This document shows, in pieces, positions 1-6,576 of a stretch of 12,610 nt of DNA (positions are counted from its first letter, which is position 1; each line of letters starts with the position of its first letter). Where the stretch lies: assembly GCA_040509055.1 (NCBI GenBank), contig JBEVLT010000488.1, positions 1-12,610 of the forward strand, written 5' to 3'. Source of the stretch: JAJKIP01 sp040509055 (lineage in GTDB: Bacteria; Bacteroidota; Bacteroidia; Chitinophagales; Chitinophagaceae). The notes under the pieces are model-generated. The model was not told where the DNA came from and did not search any database. It saw only the letters and a list, made by a program, of their open reading frames with translations. Both the position numbers and the translations under genes were made by a program.

Positions 1-1138
1 TACCAGACAGCACGACCAGCCATTTCCCGGCCCGCAGGTATTGTTTATCCGGCCTGCCGGGCCGTAATTTTTTATAATAATCCTGCACACCTACCGCGGC
101 CAGCGAGTTGAGATCAGCGCTGAGGCTGCAGATAGCTGCCGAAATCAAAGCCGCCACGATGAAACCGACGATACCGGTCGGCAACTGCGTCATCATAAAA
201 TACGGGAATACGGCTTCAGGCTTTATATCTGCCGGCAGTCCCTGCTGTTGATAAAAAACGAACAGTGCCGTGCCGATCAGCATGAACATGGCCCAGATCG
301 GTACCGTCAATGATATACCCAGCAAAGAAGCTTTGATCGCAGAGCGGTCTGTTTTAGCTGTCAGGTATCGCTGTACCACGGTCTGGTCGGTCCCGTATTT
401 CTGGATGGCATAAAAAGCACCGTTGATGACCATCACGATCAGGGTAAGACGCGTCAGATCGGGATCATAGGGTCCAAACCCGGTACGGTTGCCGGCCGAA
501 GCGATGCGCCAGGCTTCAGGGATGCCCCCTTTGATCGAAAACAGCAAGATACCCAGGCAAATAATACCGCTGGCAAACAACATGAATCCCTGGAACACGT
601 CCAGCCAGATCACGGCCTGTATACCACCCTTCAGGTTTACGATGATCAATACAAGCGCCACCAGCCCAAGAATGAGGAACGGGCTTAAATTCGTAAGCTT
701 GCTAATAGCCACCGCGATCAGGAACAGCACGGTGCCCATACCGGCAAACTGGCGAAGGATGAACGAAAGCGAACTGTAATACCGGGCAAAGCTGCCAAAT
801 CGCTTTTCGAAGTATTCATACGTGCTCAGCCCGATCACCCGCCGGTACAGCGGCACGATAAACCAGATGACGCCCAGCAGCACAACGGGCACCATCAGCC
901 CCTGCACCAGCAGGATCCAGTTGTCGGCAAATCCCTGTGCCGGGTATCCCAAAAAAGTAACACTGCTGATCAGCGTGGACAAAAGCGACAGGCCCAGGGC
1001 CCAGGAAGGAAAATTGCCTTTGGCCAAAAAGAAGTTTTCTGTAGTCCCCTGCCGTTTCGAAAAACGGAAACCGAGGTAAAGTGTGATCCCGAATACAACC
1101 AGGATGATGAAATAGTCGATAGCATGCAAATGATTCAT
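1..1138 (-). CDS. Sodium:solute symporter (SSS family), first copy, 3' end cut off
   Basis: This is a membrane transporter that probably couples Na+ entry to uptake of a small carboxylate or sugar acid; the substrate is not readable from the sequence. The frame is open from ATG at 1138-1136 to the left edge (379 codons visible, stop outside). Repeated hydrophobic segments fit the LeuT-like SSS fold. Family signatures are an early WALGLSLLSTLISSVTFLG stretch (residues 46-64), DQTVVQRYLTAK (251-262), and SLSADLNSLAAVGVQDYYKK (338-357), which corresponds to the TM8 region contributing Na+ contacts in this family. It is collinear with the second symporter at 6577-8160 (shared YEYFEKRFG/YTNLEKRFG, FLGxP, VQRY), so the two are paralogues. 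It begins 21 bp after the kinase gene and is likely co-transcribed with it. The family is certain; the substrate, perhaps the C4 acid used by the kinase, is a guess from position. Confidence 0.93.
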   Translation of the reverse strand, partial: MNHLHAIDYFIILVVFGITLYLGFRFSKRQGTTENFFLAKGNFPSWALGLSLLSTLISSVTFLGYPAQGFADNWILLVQGLMVPVVLLGVIWFIVPLYRRVIGLSTYEYFEKRFGSFARYYSSLSFILRQFAGMGTVLFLIAVAISKLTNLSPFLILGLVALVLIIVNLKGGIQAVIWLDVFQGFMLFASGIICLGILLFSIKGGIPEAWRIASAGNRTGFGPYDPDLTRLTLIVMVINGAFYAIQKYGTDQTVVQRYLTAKTDRSAIKASLLGISLTVPIWAMFMLIGTALFVFYQQQGLPADIKPEAVFPYFMMTQLPTGIVGFIVAALISAAICSLSADLNSLAAVGVQDYYKKLRPGRPDKQYLRAGKWLVVLSG

Positions 1139-1159
1139 GGGCGCAATCGTTATGGTGGC

Positions 1160-2293
1160 TTAGTAATACAGTGCTGAAATAAGTTTGGGCAGCGCGTAGC
1201 TTCCCGGCTTTACGGTGATATAAATAGTATCGTTGCTATCCTTCATCCTCACTACGCCGCGCTGCAGTTCATTTACCGGTCTCACCGCCTGGATATCCAG
1301 TGCTGCCAGGACCGCCGAAGCGGTCGATCCTCCTTCTACAAACAATTCCCGGACAGGTGCGGCTTGTATTATCATTTTTACGGTATTTGCCATCGCCTTG
1401 CGCAGGGAAGGGGCAGGAAAGTCGCTTAACCTGGTTTCATCCGGATCAATCGCCACAATCGCCCTGCCCTGCTGCCGCAACAGTTCGTGTACGGTTCGTA
1501 CCAGGACCTCATCTGCTTGTCCCTGCAAAACAGGAACCGGCAGATAAGCGACACACCCGTGCTTCCGTTGTACTTCCTTTATAAAAGCATGGCTTCCAGC
1601 AAAAGCAGTTCCGCACACATACAGAAACGGCCGTTCCAGGTCCGGCTGTGGTTGCGGCCTGCTTGCCAGCGTTTTATCCAGCAAGGCGGCAAAAAAATCA
1701 CCTGCTCCTGCCAGCACGGAATGATTACCCGCCTTGTCTGCCCATGCCGCCACCTCCTCATTTGTAGCCGCTTCGGCTACGATAATGCCTTTATCAGGTA
1801 TGATGCCCGTGTGCCGGCATATTTCCAGTTCCTTTTCCCCGGCTTGCAACATCTGCCGTACAGAGGAGTTTGAAATGGCAAATTCCGGGTCTGCCGCAAA
1901 ACCGGTTTCGCTGACCGCTACTCCATTCACATAATAAACACCGTCCCTGATCGTTCTTCCCAGCGAAGGATTTGCTGCCAGCACGATTGCTTTATCCGGT
2001 CCGGTTAGCTGCATTTGCAGCTTCAGTTCCTCCAGCACATGACCCCGGAACACAGAATCGATCTTTTTATAAATCCATTCGGGTTGCAAATTTTTGATAC
2101 ACTCCAGCACACGACCGGTAATTTTCACCGCTTCGTCCTTACTTACTGACCGGCTATCCGTAGATACAACCACCAGGTCAGCACGGGATGCAGAAGGCAA
2201 GGCCGTCCACAACTCCACTTCCAGCCCATACCGCAGCCCGATCCCGGCCAGTTCAGCCGCTCCGGTGAGATCATCTGCGATGACAGCAATCAT
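1160..2293 (-). CDS. dtnK: Four-carbon acid sugar kinase (DUF1537 family), DtnK-like
   Basis: This cytoplasmic kinase is predicted to phosphorylate the 4-hydroxyl of a four-carbon sugar acid such as D-threonate or erythronate. The N-terminal substrate domain has the signature ADDLTGA (residues 6-12), then KKIDSVFRGH (76-85) and GRTIRDGVYYVNG (112-124). The C-terminal nucleotide-binding domain has CGTAFAGS (227-234), FVEGGSTAS (318-326) and VKPGSYAL (361-368). At 377 residues it is somewhat short for the family, whose members usually exceed 400, but every recognisable motif is present. The ATG at 2293 opens directly with the conserved strand (MIAVIADDLTGA), which fixes the start. The gene lies downstream of a PdxA2-type dehydrogenase; this pairing is established for D-threonate catabolism, where kinase and dehydrogenase convert D-threonate to dihydroxyacetone phosphate and CO2. 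The exact substrate (threonate or erythronate, D or L) cannot be decided from sequence, so the symbol is provisional. A 132-bp repeat-bearing gap separates it from the preceding gene. Confidence 0.9.
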   Translation of the reverse strand: MIAVIADDLTGAAELAGIGLRYGLEVELWTALPSASRADLVVVSTDSRSVSKDEAVKITGRVLECIKNLQPEWIYKKIDSVFRGHVLEELKLQMQLTGPDKAIVLAANPSLGRTIRDGVYYVNGVAVSETGFAADPEFAISNSSVRQMLQAGEKELEICRHTGIIPDKGIIVAEAATNEEVAAWADKAGNHSVLAGAGDFFAALLDKTLASRPQPQPDLERPFLYVCGTAFAGSHAFIKEVQRKHGCVAYLPVPVLQGQADEVLVRTVHELLRQQGRAIVAIDPDETRLSDFPAPSLRKAMANTVKMIIQAAPVRELFVEGGSTASAVLAALDIQAVRPVNELQRGVVRMKDSNDTIYITVKPGSYALPKLISALYY

Positions 2294-2295
2294 GG

Positions 2296-2449
2296 AAAGT
2301 TTAAGGTTTAAGGTTTCGTGCCTGGTGAAGATTCGTCATAATAGGAAATAGTTTATCATTGAAGCGTTTAAAGTTTTGTGTGATCAGCAGTTTGCTTTTT
2401 GCGTAAAGTATCTGGTTTAAAAACCTTAAACTTTAAACCTTTTAAACCT
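2296..2449. repeat. Inverted AT-rich heptad repeats framing the pdxA2-kinase gap
   Basis: The only sizeable gap in the window (2294-2425, 132 bp) is bordered by short repeats. On the plus strand, 2299-2316 is two and a half copies of GTTTAAG. The other side carries the complementary unit as AAACCTT (2421-2427), AAACTTT (2428-2434), AAACCTTTT (2435-2443) and AAACC (2444-2448). A further GTTTAAAGTTTT lies at 2366-2377. The arms 2296-2309 and 2421-2434 are perfect 14-nt inverted repeats, 111 nt apart. The right arm runs into the end of the upstream gene and encodes its last residues (FKRFKV and stop). In the minus-strand transcript the second arm ends two bases before the kinase start codon, so pairing would form a long-range stem next to its initiation site. 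I see no convincing promoter or intrinsic terminator in the gap. It could be a dispersed intergenic repeat rather than a regulatory element. Confidence 0.6.
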
Positions 2450-3466
2450 GCTTAATTGAACCGCACTTTCGATCGCCAGCACCATGGCATCATGACTGGC
2501 GATGCCTTTGCCTGCGATTTCAAAAGCGGTACCGTGGTCGACAGACGTGCGGATGATCGGCAATCCCATGGTGATATTCACCCCCTTCACGCTATCCATC
2601 TGTTTTTTCTGTGCGTTCCATTTGAAACCCGATAACTTAAACGGAATATGTCCCTGGTCGTGGTACATGGCTACCACGCCACCGTAATATCCCGTGGCGG
2701 CCTTGGCAAACAGCGTATCCGGCGGCACCGGCCCCTCTACATCATAGCCTGCGGCAAGCGCTTCCTTTACCGCCGGCTCTATCTCTTCCGCATCTTCGGT
2801 ACCGAATAACCCATTGTCGCCGGCATGCGGGTTCAACCCTGCCACACCGATCCGCAGGTTGGTCTCGCCTAACTGCTGCATGCCCTGGTGTAACAATTCG
2901 ATCACCTGGACGATACGGTCCTTCTTCACCAGGTCGCAGGCCTGCCGCAGCGACACATGCGTGCTCACATGGATCACTTTCATGCTGTCTTCCACCAGCA
3001 GCATGGCATATTTTTTTGTGCCCGTATAATGCGCGTATATCTCGGTATGACCGGCAAAATGATGCCCGGCCTCGTTGATCGATTTTTTATTGATCGGCCC
3101 CGTGACCGTGGCATCTACCTCTCCGTTCATCGCCAGCTCAATCACTTTTTTGACCGCCCCGAAACTGGCATTACCTGCCACCGCACTGATCTCACCAAAT
3201 GCCAGCTGACCGGTTGGCATATTGTCCAGGTCGAGCACATCGATGACTCCCGGTATAAACCTGGCTTCCTGTACCGATGAAACGGCATGGATCGTAGCCG
3301 GTAATTGCAAATGCGCCGCGATATGCCGGAATACCCCGGCATCGCCCACCAGCAGCGGTTTACAGATCGCGTTTACTTTTTCTTCCAGCAATGCTTTCAC
3401 GGCAATTTCCGGCCCGATGCTCGCCGGGTCGCCCATGGTAATGGCTATGACGGGTTTCTCCCCCAT
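2426..3466 (-). CDS. pdxA2: 4-phospho-threonate/erythronate dehydrogenase, PdxA2 type
   Basis: This cytoplasmic NAD-dependent, metal-dependent dehydrogenase is of the PdxA family. PdxA2 enzymes oxidise D-threonate or erythronate 4-phosphate to a 3-keto acid that decarboxylates to dihydroxyacetone phosphate. Visible motifs are GDPASIGPE (12-20), TGPINKKSI (122-130), GHTE (139-142), GLNPHAGDNGLFG (210-222), MYHDQGHIPFK (267-277) and RTSVDHGTAFEIAGKG (306-321). The three metal-binding histidines of the family are H170, H214 and H269. At 346 residues it is slightly longer than biosynthetic PdxA, as expected for PdxA2, and the DUF1537 kinase next door favours acid-sugar catabolism over vitamin B6 synthesis. 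The ATG at 3466 lies one base after the stop of the upstream DapA-family gene (TAG-C-ATG), suggesting translational coupling. The last six codons lie inside an AT-rich repeat. A true pyridoxine PdxA or another PdxA-like decarboxylating dehydrogenase remains a minor alternative. Confidence 0.9.
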   Translation of the reverse strand: MGEKPVIAITMGDPASIGPEIAVKALLEEKVNAICKPLLVGDAGVFRHIAAHLQLPATIHAVSSVQEARFIPGVIDVLDLDNMPTGQLAFGEISAVAGNASFGAVKKVIELAMNGEVDATVTGPINKKSINEAGHHFAGHTEIYAHYTGTKKYAMLLVEDSMKVIHVSTHVSLRQACDLVKKDRIVQVIELLHQGMQQLGETNLRIGVAGLNPHAGDNGLFGTEDAEEIEPAVKEALAAGYDVEGPVPPDTLFAKAATGYYGGVVAMYHDQGHIPFKLSGFKWNAQKKQMDSVKGVNITMGLPIIRTSVDHGTAFEIAGKGIASHDAMVLAIESAVQLSRFKRFKV

Positions 3467-3467
3467 G

Positions 3468-4391
3468 CTATGATAGTTTTATATTGTATTGATCAAGAAT
3501 CGCTCTTAAACCCTCCTGTAGCTTTTTTTCTTCGTCGCCCGGCTGGCCCTGCAACGGCGGCATCACCCGTGCCTGGCAAAGCCCTTCCTGCTGCATCAGG
3601 ACTTTCAATGCCCATAGTGATTGTCCCAACGACCGGCCCGCCTGGTATAAATTTCCCAGTTCATCCGATAGCGCCTGCAACCTGAATGCTTCTTCCCGGT
3701 GGTTCTGCCCGGCTGCGCTCGTCATATCTGCATACAACCGGGGATACAGGTTACCGGTACTCGGGATCAATCCATCGCAACCCTCCAGCAGGGCTTCGGC
3801 AGACTTAGCCGCCCAACCGAGAAAATAGCTGAAATCAGGACGGTCCTTCCACAACCGGAGCGAGGCGTTCAGCCGCTCTTCGCTGCGCTCTGAATCTTTG
3901 GCGCCGACAATCTTTTCATGGTAGCTCAGTTCATCCGCCACATGTAAGGGAATGGACATATGCGTGGTAGCTGGTATATTGTAGATGATCAGCGGTCCAT
4001 TGATATGATCTGCCAGGGTTTCAAAATACCGCTGCATCTCGTCTTCGGTCAGCAGGTAATAGGACGGAAGCGTAGCTGCCACCACATCCACGCCGTTGTC
4101 AAAACCGTAGTTAGCCAGGGCAATGGATTCATCCAGGTTATTGGAGGATATGCCGGCATACAAAACCGTTCCGGCCTGTTTGAGCTGCCCGGCCAGCCGG
4201 ATATACTCTTTTTTAAGTGCCGCAGGCAGCGAAGCAGCCTCGCCGGTCGTACCGGCAATGAACGGCATCACACCGCTGCGATGAAACGATTCAAACAGCC
4301 GTTCTACCGCTTCCTGGTCCAGCGTCAATTGTCCGGTAAGCGGCGTCACCGCCGGCACCACGACTCCTTTGTATTTTTTTCCTGTGTGCAT
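3468..4391 (-). CDS. DapA/NanA-family class I aldolase, first copy
   Basis: This is a (beta/alpha)8-barrel enzyme of the dihydrodipicolinate synthase/N-acetylneuraminate lyase family, which uses a lysine Schiff base to a pyruvoyl substrate. Counting from the first in-frame methionine codon upstream (a TTG at 4394), the features are GTTGE at 48-52, the catalytic tyrosine Y138 in IIYNIPATTHM, and the Schiff-base lysine K166 in GAKDSER. The arginine that binds aspartate semialdehyde in true DapA (five residues after the tyrosine) is a threonine here, so lysine biosynthesis is unlikely; retro-aldol cleavage of a 2-keto-3-deoxy sugar acid is a better guess. I prefer the ATG at 4391-4389, giving 307 residues. 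It overlaps the stop codon of the alcohol dehydrogenase by one base (TGATG), a classical coupled junction. Downstream, pdxA2 starts one base after this stop. The fold and catalytic pair are secure; the substrate is unknown. Confidence 0.88.
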   Translation of the reverse strand: MHTGKKYKGVVVPAVTPLTGQLTLDQEAVERLFESFHRSGVMPFIAGTTGEAASLPAALKKEYIRLAGQLKQAGTVLYAGISSNNLDESIALANYGFDNGVDVVAATLPSYYLLTEDEMQRYFETLADHINGPLIIYNIPATTHMSIPLHVADELSYHEKIVGAKDSERSEERLNASLRLWKDRPDFSYFLGWAAKSAEALLEGCDGLIPSTGNLYPRLYADMTSAAGQNHREEAFRLQALSDELGNLYQAGRSLGQSLWALKVLMQQEGLCQARVMPPLQGQPGDEEKKLQEGLRAILDQYNIKLS

Positions 4392-5545
4392 CAATAAGCT
4401 GCTTTAAAAATGGCGATCGCATCCGCTTCGCTGATGGTTCGCGGGTTATTCCGGAGCAGGCGCTGGATCTTCATGGCATCGGCGGCCATCTGCGGAATGG
4501 CTTCTTCCGGTACATTGACCTCCCGCAAACGGGCCGGTATACCGCAGGCCGCTACCAGTTCCTTTATTTTCCTGACACCTTCGTATGCTGTCGCTTCTTC
4601 GCTATCCTGCCGGGTACAGCCCAATGCCACTGCTACGGCCGCATAACGGCTCACGGCGGCCGGAATATTGTATTCCATCACATACGGCAATAACAACGCG
4701 TTGGACAATCCATGTGCAAGGTGAAACATACTGCCCAGCGGGTATGACAGGGCATGCACACCAGCTGTATTTACCGGTCCAAGACAAAAACCGCCCAGCA
4801 GGCTGCCCATGGCTACCTGCTCACGGGCATACACGTTGCCGCCGTCTTTTACGGCAGTTTCGATATGTGCCGCGATCAACCGGATACCCTCCAGCGCATA
4901 CATATCGATAAAAGGTTGCGAAAATTTGTTCGTATATGCTTCCAGGCAATGCGTCAGCGCATCCAGCCCCGTGGCAGCAGTGATCGCTGGCGGCACGGAG
5001 ATCGTCAGCAATGGGTCTGCGTACACGATGTCCGGCACCAGGTGCAGGCTGATGATCCCTTTCTTCTGGTTGTCCGCATCGTCTACCAGGATGGCGTTGG
5101 GCGATACTTCACTGCCGGTGCCGGAAGTAGCCGGCACACAAATGAGCTTTTTTGTCCGGCCTTTCAGCAATCCGATGCCGACATATTCCCGGAGCGTTTG
5201 TTCATTACCGAGTTGGGCAGCTACCAGCTTGGCAATATCGAGCACACTGCCACCGCCGATACCGATCACCACATCGGGATTGAACGGCTGTACCTGCTGC
5301 ATCAGCTTTTCAAAGTCGGCGAACGATGGTTCCTGAACAACGGAAATATCCGTCATTACTTCGATCTCCTCATCCCTGAGCTGGTCAGCCAGGCCGTTGA
5401 TCGCATCGAGCAAGGGAGCAATGGTAACGATCAGCACCCGGGATGGCTTCAATTGTATGATCTCGCCAGCCAATTGGTGCAGGCACCCGTTGCCAAATAC
5501 CAGTTTACCGGGAAAAAATATCTTTAGCTGCGGTTTGTCGTCCAT
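4391..5545 (-). CDS. Iron-containing alcohol dehydrogenase (group III)
   Basis: This cytoplasmic NAD(P)-linked dehydrogenase interconverts a small aldehyde or ketone and an alcohol. The 384 residues match the family's usual length. The N-terminal Rossmann-like domain has IGGGSVLDIAK (96-106) and PATSGTGSEVSP (138-149). The helical C-terminal domain has the metal ligands D195 and H199 (GLDALTHCLEAYT), H264 (AGVHALSYPLG) and H278 (FHLAHGLSNALLLP). All four are present, so the enzyme should be active. It sits between two DapA-family aldolases, and its stop overlaps the start of the second (TGATG). The simplest reading is that it reduces, or less likely oxidises, the aldehyde released by an aldolase, such as lactaldehyde or glycolaldehyde, as lactaldehyde reductase does in rhamnose and fucose breakdown. 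That role is inferred from context; the family is broad and sequence alone does not give the substrate. Its start is preceded by an A-rich leader shared with the DUF3826 gene. Confidence 0.92.
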   Translation of the reverse strand: MDDKPQLKIFFPGKLVFGNGCLHQLAGEIIQLKPSRVLIVTIAPLLDAINGLADQLRDEEIEVMTDISVVQEPSFADFEKLMQQVQPFNPDVVIGIGGGSVLDIAKLVAAQLGNEQTLREYVGIGLLKGRTKKLICVPATSGTGSEVSPNAILVDDADNQKKGIISLHLVPDIVYADPLLTISVPPAITAATGLDALTHCLEAYTNKFSQPFIDMYALEGIRLIAAHIETAVKDGGNVYAREQVAMGSLLGGFCLGPVNTAGVHALSYPLGSMFHLAHGLSNALLLPYVMEYNIPAAVSRYAAVAVALGCTRQDSEEATAYEGVRKIKELVAACGIPARLREVNVPEEAIPQMAADAMKIQRLLRNNPRTISEADAIAIFKAAY

Positions 5546-5560
5546 GTAGTTGTTATTACA
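5546..5560 (-). promoter_or_regulatory. A-rich translation-initiation leader of the alcohol dehydrogenase gene
   Basis: The transcript reads GTAATAACAACTAC directly before the ATG at 5545, sharing an 11-mer with the leader of the DUF3826 gene although the genes are unrelated. As there, no Shine-Dalgarno sequence is present. This suggests an A-rich initiation enhancer of Bacteroidota type; chance similarity is not excluded. Confidence 0.35.
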
Positions 5561-5566
5561 ATGTCA

Positions 5567-6520
5567 TCAGGCCACCAGGTTGCCGGTATCCACCGGGGCA
5601 ATCGCCAGGCGGTGACACCAGTTCTCAAAGCTTGCATGAATGTCGTCGAGCGTTTGTTTTTGCTCCGGCGTAAGCTGCAGGATATGCGCCCGGCTGATCA
5701 TGCGGACCGGCAATCCTCTTTTCTGCAAAAAATATTTGGCGCTCATCGGGTAAGCAATATGAATGAGCGGGTCCACGCGGGTCAGTTCGGCCTGGAGCCA
5801 GGCCACTTCTTCCTGCCTGGCCGGATCGTTGACATGGTTGCATAACCACACCAGTATCTCCGGGTAAAAATTCCCTGAAATAGAAGACATACCTTTTGCG
5901 CCATGCTGCACCGAGAACAGTGCATTGGGCGTATGCGCGTCATAGAATTCCAGCTTTGCATTGTCTTTCGCCGCTTCCAGCTTGGCCTTTACATTCTCCT
6001 GCAAAATGGACGTGTCCTTATGATAAACAAACCGGTCGGTCTCCAGCAGCGTCCTGAACACCTCTGTACCCAGGATGCGCTTGTACGGTGCCGGGCACTC
6101 ATACATGCCCAGCGGGATGTCACCGGTCAACCGGAGCATCTTGTCGAAATTGCGTAAGAGCACCTCGTCCCCATCCTCCACTTTGGCATAGTGCCCGGTG
6201 ATCAGGATCACGGCATCAATGCCGGTATCGTAGATCTGTTTGGTAAACTCTGCCTTGTCTTCCACCGCCAGCCCAAAGGAACCGGTAGCCACGACCGGTA
6301 CACGACCATCGACGTAGTTGACGATATGCCGGGTCAGCTCCAACCGCTCGTCTTCCGAAATGCTGAACATTTCACTGCTCAGGCAGTTGGCAAAAAAACC
6401 CTTTACACCGGCGGCCAGGTAAAAATCGATCAGCACCGATACCGCATCCAGGTCAACCTTTGCCTTCAGGTTGAATGGCGTGATCATAACCGGGACAAAT
6501 TTCTTTTCATCAACGTTCAT
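5567..6520 (-). CDS. DapA/NanA-family class I aldolase, second copy, divergent
   Basis: This is a second barrel enzyme of the dihydrodipicolinate synthase/N-acetylneuraminate lyase family, 317 residues. The catalytic tyrosine is Y140 in GMYECPAPYKR and the Schiff-base lysine is K168 in VYHKDTS, so carbonyl chemistry through a lysine is retained. The usual GTTGE loop is replaced by CLSSE (46-50), losing the first threonine of the proton relay, and the position of the DapA substrate arginine is proline (P145). It is therefore neither a standard dihydrodipicolinate synthase nor a standard sialate lyase, and is clearly different from its neighbour at 3468-4391. The ATG at 6520 is well placed before the conserved first strand (FVPVMITPF). 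It lies 56 bp after the symporter gene and 21 bp before the alcohol dehydrogenase. A dehydratase or aldolase acting on a keto-deoxy sugar acid is plausible; the substrate is not known. Confidence 0.87.
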   Translation of the reverse strand: MNVDEKKFVPVMITPFNLKAKVDLDAVSVLIDFYLAAGVKGFFANCLSSEMFSISEDERLELTRHIVNYVDGRVPVVATGSFGLAVEDKAEFTKQIYDTGIDAVILITGHYAKVEDGDEVLLRNFDKMLRLTGDIPLGMYECPAPYKRILGTEVFRTLLETDRFVYHKDTSILQENVKAKLEAAKDNAKLEFYDAHTPNALFSVQHGAKGMSSISGNFYPEILVWLCNHVNDPARQEEVAWLQAELTRVDPLIHIAYPMSAKYFLQKRGLPVRMISRAHILQLTPEQKQTLDDIHASFENWCHRLAIAPVDTGNLVA

Positions 6521-6576
6521 AAGCCATATTTTTCATTAACCGATAACTTCAGCACAAGCATCAAACCTATGCCGGT

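Noticed and set aside
2299..2448. CRISPR-like or telomere-like array
   Set aside because: The units are only 7-9 bp, AT-rich, imperfect and inverted, without regular spacers; no cas genes are present.
3468..4391. Lysine-pathway dihydrodipicolinate synthase
   Set aside because: The arginine that binds the aspartate semialdehyde carboxylate is replaced by threonine, and the gene sits in a catabolic operon.
4392..4394. TTG as start of the first DapA-family gene
   Set aside because: An ATG follows immediately and forms the standard TGATG coupled junction with the dehydrogenase stop.
4754..5527. Plus-strand open frame of 257 codons
   Set aside because: It is antisense to the alcohol dehydrogenase, whose motifs and metal ligands are all intact; no recognisable domain in the antisense translation.
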